Source of the DNA: Clostridia bacterium
Lineage (GTDB): Bacteria; Bacillota; Clostridia; Oscillospirales; Acutalibacteraceae
Direction of reading: 5' to 3'
NCBI GenBank assembly: GCA_017465505.1
Contig: JAFTWB010000013.1
Span: 1-64,000, forward strand
DNA length: 64,000 nucleotides
Part shown: piece by piece, positions 52,323-59,050 of the stretch
How positions within the stretch are numbered: the stretch's first letter is position 1
Layout of the letters: every line of letters starts with the position of its first letter
Program-made: the position numbers and the translations under genes
Notes under the pieces: model-generated
The model's input: only the letters and a program-made list of their open reading frames with translations
Databases searched by the model: none
Told to the model about the DNA's origin: nothing

Positions 52323-53147
52323 ATGAAATTTTCAAAGTTCAGAAATGAAAACAGAGTTCTTGATATTCCTATTATAAGTATCCGTCCCAATAAGACTCAG
52401 CCCAGAAAAAACTTTGACGAAGAAAGCCTTCTCAGCCTTGCTCGTTCAATATCTGCAAACGGAATTTTGCAGCCTCTTACAGTGCGTAAAGTTACGGAAA
52501 GCGAGTACGAGCTTATTGCAGGAGAGCGACGGCTGAGAGCCTCAATTATAGCAGGGCTTAAAACCGTACCTTGTGTTTTACTGAAATGTACGGACAAGGA
52601 CAGTGCCGTCTTTGCTCTCATAGAAAATCTTCAGCGAGCCGACCTTAATATGTTTGAAGAAGCCAGAGGTATTAGCCGACTTATCCGCAAGTTTAACGTA
52701 ACTCAGGAAGAAGCAGCTCTGAAGCTGGGCAAAAAGCAAAGCACTGTTGCCAACAAGCTGAGGCTTTTAAAGCTTACCTTAGAAGAACAGGACTGGATTA
52801 TTCAGGCAGGACTTTCCGAAAGACACGCCAGAGCACTGCTTCGGATTGAGGACGAAGAAATCCGCAAAAAGACCCTGAGTAAAATCATCAGCGAAGGCTT
52901 AAGCATTACAGATACAGAAACTCTTGTGTCAGACCTGCTTCATACCAATACCCTGCCTGACAAAAAGCAGGACAGAAAGTTCATCGTAAAGGATTTAAGG
53001 ATTTTTGTGAATACCATAAACAAAGCGGTGGACACTATGAGGCTTTCGGGAATCAACGCCATTGCAAAACGAGTGGAGAGTGAGGAGTACATCACCTACA
53101 CCGTTAAAATTCCCAAAGCCGAGGCTATCCAAGGTAAAACCGCCTGA
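52323..53147 (+). CDS. noc: Nucleoid occlusion protein Noc (ParB family)
   Basis: A 274-residue ParB-like protein. The N-terminal CTP-binding domain has AGERRLRASIIAG and LIENLQRADLNMFEEA. The central helix-turn-helix lies around TQEEAALKLGKKQSTVANKLRLLKL. The C-terminal dimer domain is shorter than in ParB. The place next to rsmG and upstream of parA-parB is that of noc in B. subtilis. No typical Noc-binding site was noticed. AAAAGGAG precedes the ATG. Confidence 0.88.
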   Translation: MKFSKFRNENRVLDIPIISIRPNKTQPRKNFDEESLLSLARSISANGILQPLTVRKVTESEYELIAGERRLRASIIAGLKTVPCVLLKCTDKDSAVFALIENLQRADLNMFEEARGISRLIRKFNVTQEEAALKLGKKQSTVANKLRLLKLTLEEQDWIIQAGLSERHARALLRIEDEEIRKKTLSKIISEGLSITDTETLVSDLLHTNTLPDKKQDRKFIVKDLRIFVNTINKAVDTMRLSGINAIAKRVESEEYITYTVKIPKAEAIQGKTA

Positions 53148-53307
53148 AAAGGCGTGTTTACATAAATTATCTTTATGAAAGGAAGTTGAGAATTAGCTTT
53201 CCCCCGAATGCATTTGCATTCGCCACTCATACCCATTTCCTTATCTGAACCCCTTTGTCAGAAGCCACACAGTGTTGCCACCGCTGTGTGGCTTTCTGGC
53301 ATTTGAC
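53148..53307 (+). other. Noc 3' region with two hairpins
   Basis: GAATGCATTTGCATTC (about 53206-53221) and the longer stem AGAAGCCACACAG with CTGTGTGGCTTTCT (53260-53297). They lack a convincing T run. No gene found. Confidence 0.45.
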
Positions 53308-53920
53308 CGTTAGCCACGGTGGGCAGTTCCGGTCGTTAGCCACGGCAGGGCAACTCCACCTTTGGAAAGGTTTGATGTAACTTTGACCAATCATCAATGG
53401 TGGGATTAAACGCAAAAAACTGTCCTTAAGGACAATACCACTGCGAAGCAATACCACTGGCAAAAGCCAATACCACTCGCTGCAGGCGAATAACACTACC
53501 GTTAGCCACGGGTTAGCCACCCGAGGACAATTCCGCCTTTTGAAAGGCTTGATGTAACTTTGACCAGTCATCAACGGTGGGGTTAAATGTAAAAACTGTC
53601 CGTAAGGACAATACCACTGCGTAGCAATACCACTGGCAAAAGCCAATACCACTCGCCGCAGGCGAATATCACTACCCCTTGCCACGGGTTAGCCACCCGA
53701 GGGCAACTCCACCTTTGGAAAGGCTTGATGTAACTTTGACCAGTCATCAACGGTGGGAGAAAAAGTAAAAAAATATAATCGCACGTGAAACGTGCCACCA
53801 CAATGTTTGTGTTTACCCAAACACATCATTTACGTAGCAAACATCATTAGCCGTGCTACATCATTTCGCCAAAGGCGAAACATCTTTCCGACCCTAGGTC
53901 GGCTAACCCGTGGCTATTGG
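53308..53920 (+). repeat. GTTAGCCAC composite repeat, copies 5-7 in tandem
   Basis: Three leaders start near 53309, 53501 and 53678. Their helix strands are CCACC/GGTGG (53356-53360, 53399-53403), CCGCC/GGTGG (53533-53537, 53576-53580) and CCACC/GGTGG (53709-53713, 53752-53756). The first two are followed by palindromes GTCCTTAAGGAC or GTCCGTAAGGAC, GCGAAGC or GCGTAGC, GGCAAAAGCC and CGCTGCAGGCG or CGCCGCAGGCG, joined by ATACCACT. The third has GCACGTGAAACGTGC, TTACGTAGCAA, TTCGCCAAAGGCGAA and others, joined by ACATCAT. The right end (53901-53916) is an inverted TAGCCACGGGTTAGCC. The long minus-strand frame at 53227-53685 is read from this repeat. Confidence 0.8.
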
Positions 53921-53921
53921 T

Positions 53922-53937
53922 TGTTTCACGTGAAACA
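53922..53937. promoter_or_regulatory. parS site upstream of parA
   Basis: TGTTTCACGTGAAACA, a perfect consensus parS, about 125 bp before parA. Confidence 0.96.
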
Positions 53938-53976
53938 TTGTTTTTGCAAAAAATTTCAGAAATTGCATATTTACTC

Positions 53977-54005
53977 TTTAATTTTACCTTTATATGTGCT
54001 AAAAT
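53977..54005 (+). promoter_or_regulatory. Promoter of parA-parB
   Basis: TTTAAT (53977-53982), 17 bp, TAAAAT (54000-54005), with an extended TGC in front of the -10. Confidence 0.6.
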
Positions 54006-54062
54006 ATTCTCTATTAAGTCTAAAAACAGTAAAAACCCAAATGTTACGAAAGGTGATACGTA

Positions 54063-54827
54063 TTGGCAAAGGTAATTGCAGTTTCAAACCAGAAGGGCGG
54101 CGTGGGTAAAACCACCTCTGCCGTAAACCTTGCCGCAGTTTTCGGAGCTCTCGGAAAGAGAGTTTTGCTTGTGGACACCGACCCTCAGGGCAACGCCACC
54201 AGTGGTGTGGGTATCGACAGAAGAAAAACCGCAGGCTCATCCTACAATATAATAGTAGACGGCAAAAGTGCCGCAGAATGTATTATCACAACCCAGTTTA
54301 AAAATCTGGACGTTATCCCCTCAAGTCTTGACCTTGCGGCGGCAGAAATCGAGATTGCAGACAGAAATCACAGAGAAAGTCTTTTAAAGGCAGCTCTTGC
54401 TCCCGTTAAAGGAAATTACGATTACATTTTTATTGACTGTCCCCCATCTCTCGGTCTTATTACAATCAACGCACTTTGCTGTGCAGACTCTGTACTGCTT
54501 CCCATTCAGTGCGAATATTACGCTCTTGAAGGTCTATCTCAGCTTATGAACACTGTAAGACGAATTAAGAGAATGTATAATCCTCGTCTTGATATTGAAG
54601 GTATCGTTCTTACAATGTACGACGGCAGACTTAACCTTACACAGCAGGTTGTGGCTGAGGTAAAGAAGTATTTCCCGAAAAAAGTTTATTCTACTCCGAT
54701 TCCCCGAGGTGTTCGTATTTCCGAGGCTCCCAGCTTCGGTATGCCTATAATTTACTACGACAAGAGCTGTAAGGGCAGTGAAGCCTATACCGCTCTGGGT
54801 AAGGAAATTCTTAAAAAGGAGAAGTAA
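54063..54827 (+). CDS. parA: Chromosome-partitioning ATPase ParA (Soj)
   Basis: A 254-residue deviant Walker ATPase with [19 protein letters not shown] (P-loop, residues 6-24), [11 protein letters not shown], and [16 protein letters not shown]. The short N-terminus is typical of Soj. It segregates origins together with ParB and parS. The start codon is TTG, with GAAAGGTGAT upstream. One nucleotide separates its stop from parB. Confidence 0.96.
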   Translation: MAKVIAVSNQKGGVGKTTSAVNLAAVFGALGKRVLLVDTDPQGNATSGVGIDRRKTAGSSYNIIVDGKSAAECIITTQFKNLDVIPSSLDLAAAEIEIADRNHRESLLKAALAPVKGNYDYIFIDCPPSLGLITINALCCADSVLLPIQCEYYALEGLSQLMNTVRRIKRMYNPRLDIEGIVLTMYDGRLNLTQQVVAEVKKYFPKKVYSTPIPRGVRISEAPSFGMPIIYYDKSCKGSEAYTALGKEILKKEK

Positions 54828-54828
54828 T

Positions 54829-55698
54829 ATGGCAAAGAAAAAATCAGGTCTTGGTAAAGGCTTTGACGCTATTTACGGCGAAAACGAGTTTGAAAACCGA
54901 GATTCAGTGATAGTTCTGGGAATTGACGAGATTTCTCCTAACCGCAGTCAGCCCAGAACCGAATTTGACCCCGAGGCTCTGGCTGAGCTTACAGACAGTA
55001 TCAGCCGTCACGGTGTGCTTCAGCCCATTCTGGTGCGTCCTCTTATTGCAGGGGGATATCAGATTGTAGCAGGCGAAAGACGTTACAGAGCTTCCTTGCA
55101 GGCAGGGCTCAGCGAAATTCCTGCGATTATCCGTGAGCTTGACGATAAGGAAACAATGGAAATTGCCCTTATTGAAAACTTACAGAGAAAAGACCTCACC
55201 CCTGTGGAAGAAGCCCTTGGTTTTGACGCTTTAATGAAAAATCACGGCTTTACTCAGGAAATGGTGGCAGAATCTGTGGGCAAATCCCGTTCTGCCGTTG
55301 CAAATACTCTCAGACTTCTCACTCTTCCTCAGCCTGTTCTGGATTTAATGAGCGAAGGTAAGCTCAGTGCAGGACACGCAAGGGCTCTGGTTAATGTTGA
55401 GGACGAAGAAACCGCCGTAAAAATCGCAAATGAAATCGCAGACAACGGGCTTTCTGTCCGTGCGGTTGAGTCCTTGGTAAAAAACGCCGCCAAGAAAAAG
55501 AAGGTTAAGGAAACCGACGGCAGAAAAGCCAAAAAGCCCACCTACTTTGCAGAGGTTGAAATGGCACTTTCTGAAAATATGGGCAGAAGGGTTGTTGTTA
55601 CTGCCGCAAAAAACGGAAGTGGCGGTACAATTTCCATAGATTTCTATTCTGACGATGAGCTTAAAGCTATCGCAAACAGAATTGCAGAAGCAGATTAA
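54829..55698 (+). CDS. parB: Chromosome-partitioning protein ParB (Spo0J)
   Basis: A 289-residue ParB. It opens with KKKSGLGKGFDAIYGENEF and has the CTP-binding GERRYRASLQAG and IALIENLQRKDLTPVEEA. The helix-turn-helix (TQEMVAESVGKSRSAVANTLRLL) reads parS, and a C-terminal dimer domain follows after a lysine-rich linker. AAAAGGAG precedes the ATG at 54829. The frame is open back to 54778 inside parA, but without a site. Confidence 0.96.
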   Translation: MAKKKSGLGKGFDAIYGENEFENRDSVIVLGIDEISPNRSQPRTEFDPEALAELTDSISRHGVLQPILVRPLIAGGYQIVAGERRYRASLQAGLSEIPAIIRELDDKETMEIALIENLQRKDLTPVEEALGFDALMKNHGFTQEMVAESVGKSRSAVANTLRLLTLPQPVLDLMSEGKLSAGHARALVNVEDEETAVKIANEIADNGLSVRAVESLVKNAAKKKKVKETDGRKAKKPTYFAEVEMALSENMGRRVVVTAAKNGSGGTISIDFYSDDELKAIANRIAEAD

Positions 55699-55725
55699 AG
55701 TTAAAATTACAAGGAGAATATAAAG

Positions 55726-57015
55726 ATGATTGACATTAAATTTTTAAGAGAAAATCCCGAAGCAGTTAAAGAAAATATCCGCAAAAAGTTTCAGGACAGC
55801 AAGCTTCCTTTGGTTGACGAGGTAATTGAGCTTGACAAAGAGAGCCGTGCCGCAAAGGGCGAGGCAGACGCACTTCGTGCCGAGAGAAACAAGTACTCCA
55901 AGCAGATTGGTGCACTTATGGGTCAGGGAAAGAAAGAAGAAGCCGAAGCTATGAAGAAGCTTGTTACCGAGAAAGGCGACGAGCTTGCAGCTCTTGAGAA
56001 GAAGGAAGCTGAGCTTTCAGAGAGAGTTAAGACAATTATGATGACAATTCCCAACATCATTGACCCCTCTGTTCCCATTGGTAAGGATGATTCTGAAAAC
56101 GTTGAGGTTCAGCGTTACGGTGAGCCCGTAACTCCTGACTTTGAGGTTCCCTATCACACAGATATTATGGAGCGTTTCAACGGTATTGACCTTGACGCCG
56201 CAAGAAAGGTAGCAGGTAACGGCTTTTACTACCTTATGGGGGATATTGCCCGTCTTCACTCCGCAGTTATCTCTTACGCAAGAGATTTTATGATTGACCG
56301 CGGCTTTACTTATTGCGTACCTCCCTTTATGATTCGTGCAGAGGTTGTAACAGGCGTTATGAGCTTTGCTGAAATGGACGCAATGATGTATAAAATCGAG
56401 GGTGAGGACCTTTACCTTATCGGTACTTCTGAGCATTCTATGATTGGTAAGTTTATTGACACGATCACTCCCGAGAAAGAGCTCCCCTACACCCTTACAA
56501 GCTACAGCCCCTGCTTCAGAAAAGAAAAGGGTGCTCACGGCATTGAGGAGCGTGGCGTTTACCGTATCCATCAGTTTGAAAAGCAGGAAATGATTGTTGT
56601 TTGCAAACCCGAGGACAGCCCCAAGTACTTCGACGTTCTCTGGCAGAACACTGTTGATTTGTTCAGAAGTATGGATATCCCCGTAAGAACTCTTGAGTGC
56701 TGCTCAGGTGATTTGGCTGACCTTAAGGTTAAGTCCATTGACGTTGAGGCCTGGTCACCCCGTCAGCAGAAGTATTTCGAGGTTGGCTCCTGCTCAAATC
56801 TTGGCGACGCTCAGGCAAGACGTCTTAAAATCCGTGTAAACGGCGAAAACGGCAACAAGTATTTTGCTCACACTCTTAACAACACAGTTGTTGCTCCTCC
56901 CAGAATGTTAATTGCATTTTTAGAGAACAACTTAAACGCAGACGGCTCTGTAAATATTCCTGTTGCTCTTCGTCCTTATATGGGCGGTAAGGAAGTTATT
57001 ACACCCGTTAAGTAA
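55726..57015 (+). CDS. serS: Seryl-tRNA synthetase
   Basis: A 429-residue class II synthetase. The N-terminal coiled-coil arm (about residues 30-100) is followed by the catalytic core with motif 2 CFRKEKGAHGIEERGVYRIH and motif 3 RPYM-type end. The active-site segment VGSCSNLGDAQARRLKIR and the ending LNNTVVAPPRMLIAFLENN differ from the common bacterial forms (GSYG-DTRG; SSCSN-DFQARR; LNGSGLA). This resembles the second SerRS subtype found in some Clostridia and archaea. It follows parB by 27 bp, with AAGGAG before the ATG. No T-box precedes it. Confidence 0.93.
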   Translation: MIDIKFLRENPEAVKENIRKKFQDSKLPLVDEVIELDKESRAAKGEADALRAERNKYSKQIGALMGQGKKEEAEAMKKLVTEKGDELAALEKKEAELSERVKTIMMTIPNIIDPSVPIGKDDSENVEVQRYGEPVTPDFEVPYHTDIMERFNGIDLDAARKVAGNGFYYLMGDIARLHSAVISYARDFMIDRGFTYCVPPFMIRAEVVTGVMSFAEMDAMMYKIEGEDLYLIGTSEHSMIGKFIDTITPEKELPYTLTSYSPCFRKEKGAHGIEERGVYRIHQFEKQEMIVVCKPEDSPKYFDVLWQNTVDLFRSMDIPVRTLECCSGDLADLKVKSIDVEAWSPRQQKYFEVGSCSNLGDAQARRLKIRVNGENGNKYFAHTLNNTVVAPPRMLIAFLENNLNADGSVNIPVALRPYMGGKEVITPVK

Positions 57016-57077
57016 TTAAAGGTTAATATTAAGGATTGTATCCTTTCTATTATAAAATTTTTAAAGGAGTTTTTATT

Positions 57078-58052
57078 ATGAAGGCAATGAAGAAAATTCT
57101 TGCAGTTGCTCTTACTCTTGTAATGATTCTTTCTATGGGCATTATGGCTGTAAGTGCAGCAGACACAGACAAGCAGGTTATCTACTTTGAGGAGCCCAAG
57201 AACTTAGGCGCTCAGAGCTGGAACAGCTCCAAGATGTACTGCCATATCTGGGCATACGGCGGTGACTCTTTTGCAGCTTGGCAGAGCAAAAAGGAATCTT
57301 GCGTTAAGGCTGAAACAGAAGGTGTTTGGATGTACGACATCACAGGCAAGGGCTTTGCTATTGAAGAAGGCGTAACTTATGCAGTTATCTTCTCCAATCA
57401 GGATGGCGCACAGACTTACGACACACTCTTTGACATCACTTGCGTAGGCGATACACTTTACTGCAAGGGTGAGGAGTCCATTATCGAAGCTCCCACAGAC
57501 AGCTCCAAGACAGCTTTAGCTGCTTACTGGAAGAACGCTGACGCTACTCAGTACGGCCCTGTTCGTCAGCTCACAAGCCTTGGCAACGTTGTTGGTGAGT
57601 GCTTTGCTCCCGGTGCAGACGCAGAGAGCCTCTACACAGACTTCCTCGTTAACAAGCTTGAAACAACTCTTCAGTATGTTTCTATGACTCAGGACGAGCT
57701 TTTAGACCACGCTTCCGGCCAGCTTGGCATTTCCAAGGACCGTGCTATTGAGCTTGAGGTTGAGGCAGGTGTAACAAGAACCTGGTCTGACGACGAAATC
57801 CCCACAGACCCCTCTACAGATGATGAGGCTTCCAAGGATGAGGCTTCTAAGGACGAGTTCAAGTTCGAGATGGGCGACGTAAATATGGACGGTAAGCTTA
57901 ACATTAAGGACGCAACTCTTATCCAGAAGTACGCCGCAAAGATTGTTGACTTTGACGAGGCTCAGAAGACTCTCGCAGATATCAACAAAGACGAAAAAAT
58001 CAACGTAAAAGACGCAACCTACATCCAGAAGGTTATCGCAAAGATTATATGA
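57078..58052 (+). CDS. Secreted dockerin protein with a CBM26-like N-terminal module
   Basis: A 324-residue protein. Signal peptide MKAMKKILAVALTLVMILSM plus GIMAVSA. The first module (about residues 30-130) has aromatic residues placed as in starch-binding module 26 (HIWAYGGDSFAAWQ, GVWMYDITGKGF, TYAVIFSNQDG), a tentative match. The middle part of about 100 residues is unknown, and an acidic S/K/D/E linker precedes a C-terminal type I dockerin: GDVNMDGKLNIKDATLIQKY and ADINKDEKINVKDATYIQKV. AAAGGAG lies before the ATG at 57078; the open frame continues to 57036. A terminator follows. Confidence 0.88.
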   Translation: MKAMKKILAVALTLVMILSMGIMAVSAADTDKQVIYFEEPKNLGAQSWNSSKMYCHIWAYGGDSFAAWQSKKESCVKAETEGVWMYDITGKGFAIEEGVTYAVIFSNQDGAQTYDTLFDITCVGDTLYCKGEESIIEAPTDSSKTALAAYWKNADATQYGPVRQLTSLGNVVGECFAPGADAESLYTDFLVNKLETTLQYVSMTQDELLDHASGQLGISKDRAIELEVEAGVTRTWSDDEIPTDPSTDDEASKDEASKDEFKFEMGDVNMDGKLNIKDATLIQKYAAKIVDFDEAQKTLADINKDEKINVKDATYIQKVIAKII

Positions 58053-58065
58053 TTTTTCTAAAAAA

Positions 58066-58097
58066 AGACTCCTGTCGGTTTTCGGCAGGAGTTTTTG
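58066..58097 (+). terminator. Terminator of the first dockerin gene
   Basis: ACTCCTG (58068-58074) pairs with CAGGAGT (58086-58092), followed by T residues. Confidence 0.85.
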
Positions 58098-58108
58098 TTA
58101 TGTTTATC

Positions 58109-58136
58109 TTGTAATTTTTTTATTATGTGCTAAAAT
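58109..58136 (+). promoter_or_regulatory. Promoter of the second dockerin gene
   Basis: TTGTAA (58109-58114), 16 bp, TAAAAT (58131-58136) with TGTGC in front. Confidence 0.6.
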
Positions 58137-58171
58137 AATGTTGAAAAAATTTTTTAAAAGGATGATTTGAA

Positions 58172-58975
58172 ATGAAAAGGATTTTAGCTTTTATCCTTGC
58201 ACTTATAACTCTTACAAGCTTTGCAACTCTTTGCGTAAGTGCCGAGGCAACGGAAGACGAAACAGGCACAAACCGCTATTATTTTTACAAGCCCGCTTTC
58301 TGGTTTGACAGTGAGTATTCCGACAGCGTAGGCATTTACTGGTGGGATGGTACTGATTTTTGCGACAGTTGGCCCGGTTATGAGGCAAAGAAAGCAGACG
58401 CAGAGGGTGTATATTACTACGACGTGCCCAAGGACGTAACCACAGTTATCTGGAATAATTTCCTTGACGGCGGTATGGACCCTGAGGCTGATGTTTATAA
58501 ATATGCCTATCAGACAAGAAATATCGGCACAGAGTATTACGACCCCGAGGAAAGCTTTGTTTACCCCGAAGGCACAACCAGCTTTGATGGAATGATTTTC
58601 GTTTGCAATCCTATTTCTAACGTCAGCGGTGCTTACTGGGAAGGTATTCACGCTCTTTTTGGTGAATGGTATTATTACTACGGCAACGGCGAGTATGGAA
58701 TTACTCCCGAGAAAGGCGAAGAGTTTTACACCTGCTCTTTCCAGATGGATATAGCAACATCAGCCAGCTTTGACGAAAGCCTTATTCCTGTTGACGGTGA
58801 CGTAAACTACGACAGAAAGCTCAGCATCCGTGACGCAACACTTATCCAGAAATATATTGCAAATATTGCCTATTTTGATCGCGTTGAAATGTATCTTGGT
58901 GACTACAACAAGGATAAAATCGTAAACATCAAAGACGCCACCGCAATTCAGAAAACCCTTGCAAAAATTTATTAA
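58172..58975 (+). CDS. Secreted dockerin protein with a starch-binding-like module
   Basis: A 267-residue protein. Signal peptide of about 24 residues (ILAFILALITLTSFATLCVSA). The following region (about 30-190) is rich in W and Y, with GIYWWDGTDFCDSWPGYEAK and DVTTVIWNNFLDGG. That pattern is seen in starch-binding-type modules of Ruminococcus secreted proteins, inferred rather than proven. A C-terminal dockerin has GDVNYDRKLSIRDATLIQKY and GDYNKDKIVNIKDATAIQKT. It lies between another dockerin gene and glycogen phosphorylase, so a role in external starch capture is plausible. Confidence 0.87.
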   Translation: MKRILAFILALITLTSFATLCVSAEATEDETGTNRYYFYKPAFWFDSEYSDSVGIYWWDGTDFCDSWPGYEAKKADAEGVYYYDVPKDVTTVIWNNFLDGGMDPEADVYKYAYQTRNIGTEYYDPEESFVYPEGTTSFDGMIFVCNPISNVSGAYWEGIHALFGEWYYYYGNGEYGITPEKGEEFYTCSFQMDIATSASFDESLIPVDGDVNYDRKLSIRDATLIQKYIANIAYFDRVEMYLGDYNKDKIVNIKDATAIQKTLAKIY

Positions 58976-58999
58976 ACTGATATTAAACTGATATTAAAC

Positions 59000-59045
59000 A
59001 AAAGGGGCTGTCTCACTAAATTAAGTGAGGCAGTCCCTTTTTATA
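59000..59045. terminator. Bidirectional terminator between dockerin gene and glgP
   Basis: AAAGGGGCTGTCTCACT pairs with AGTGAGGCAGTCCCTTT (one mismatch), with A and T tracts at the ends. Confidence 0.85.
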
Positions 59046-59050
59046 CAGGT

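Noticed and set aside
53420-53680. Possible CRISPR array
   Set aside because: The constant parts are only 6-8 bp, the variable parts are themselves palindromes of 7-20 bp, and no cas genes are present.
53227-53685. 152-residue minus-strand open frame, with a 72-residue one at 53583-53801
   Set aside because: The translation simply reads the repeat leaders and palindrome arrays, gives internally repeated peptide text, and has no ribosome-binding site. Such frames are likely spurious.
53785-53800. GCACGTGAAACGTGC as a third parS site
   Set aside because: It shares the centre CACGTGAAAC but lacks the TGTTT arms; it is a palindrome unit of the repeat array.
55699-55725. T-box leader before serS
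   Set aside because: Only 27 bp separate parB and serS, which leaves no room for one.
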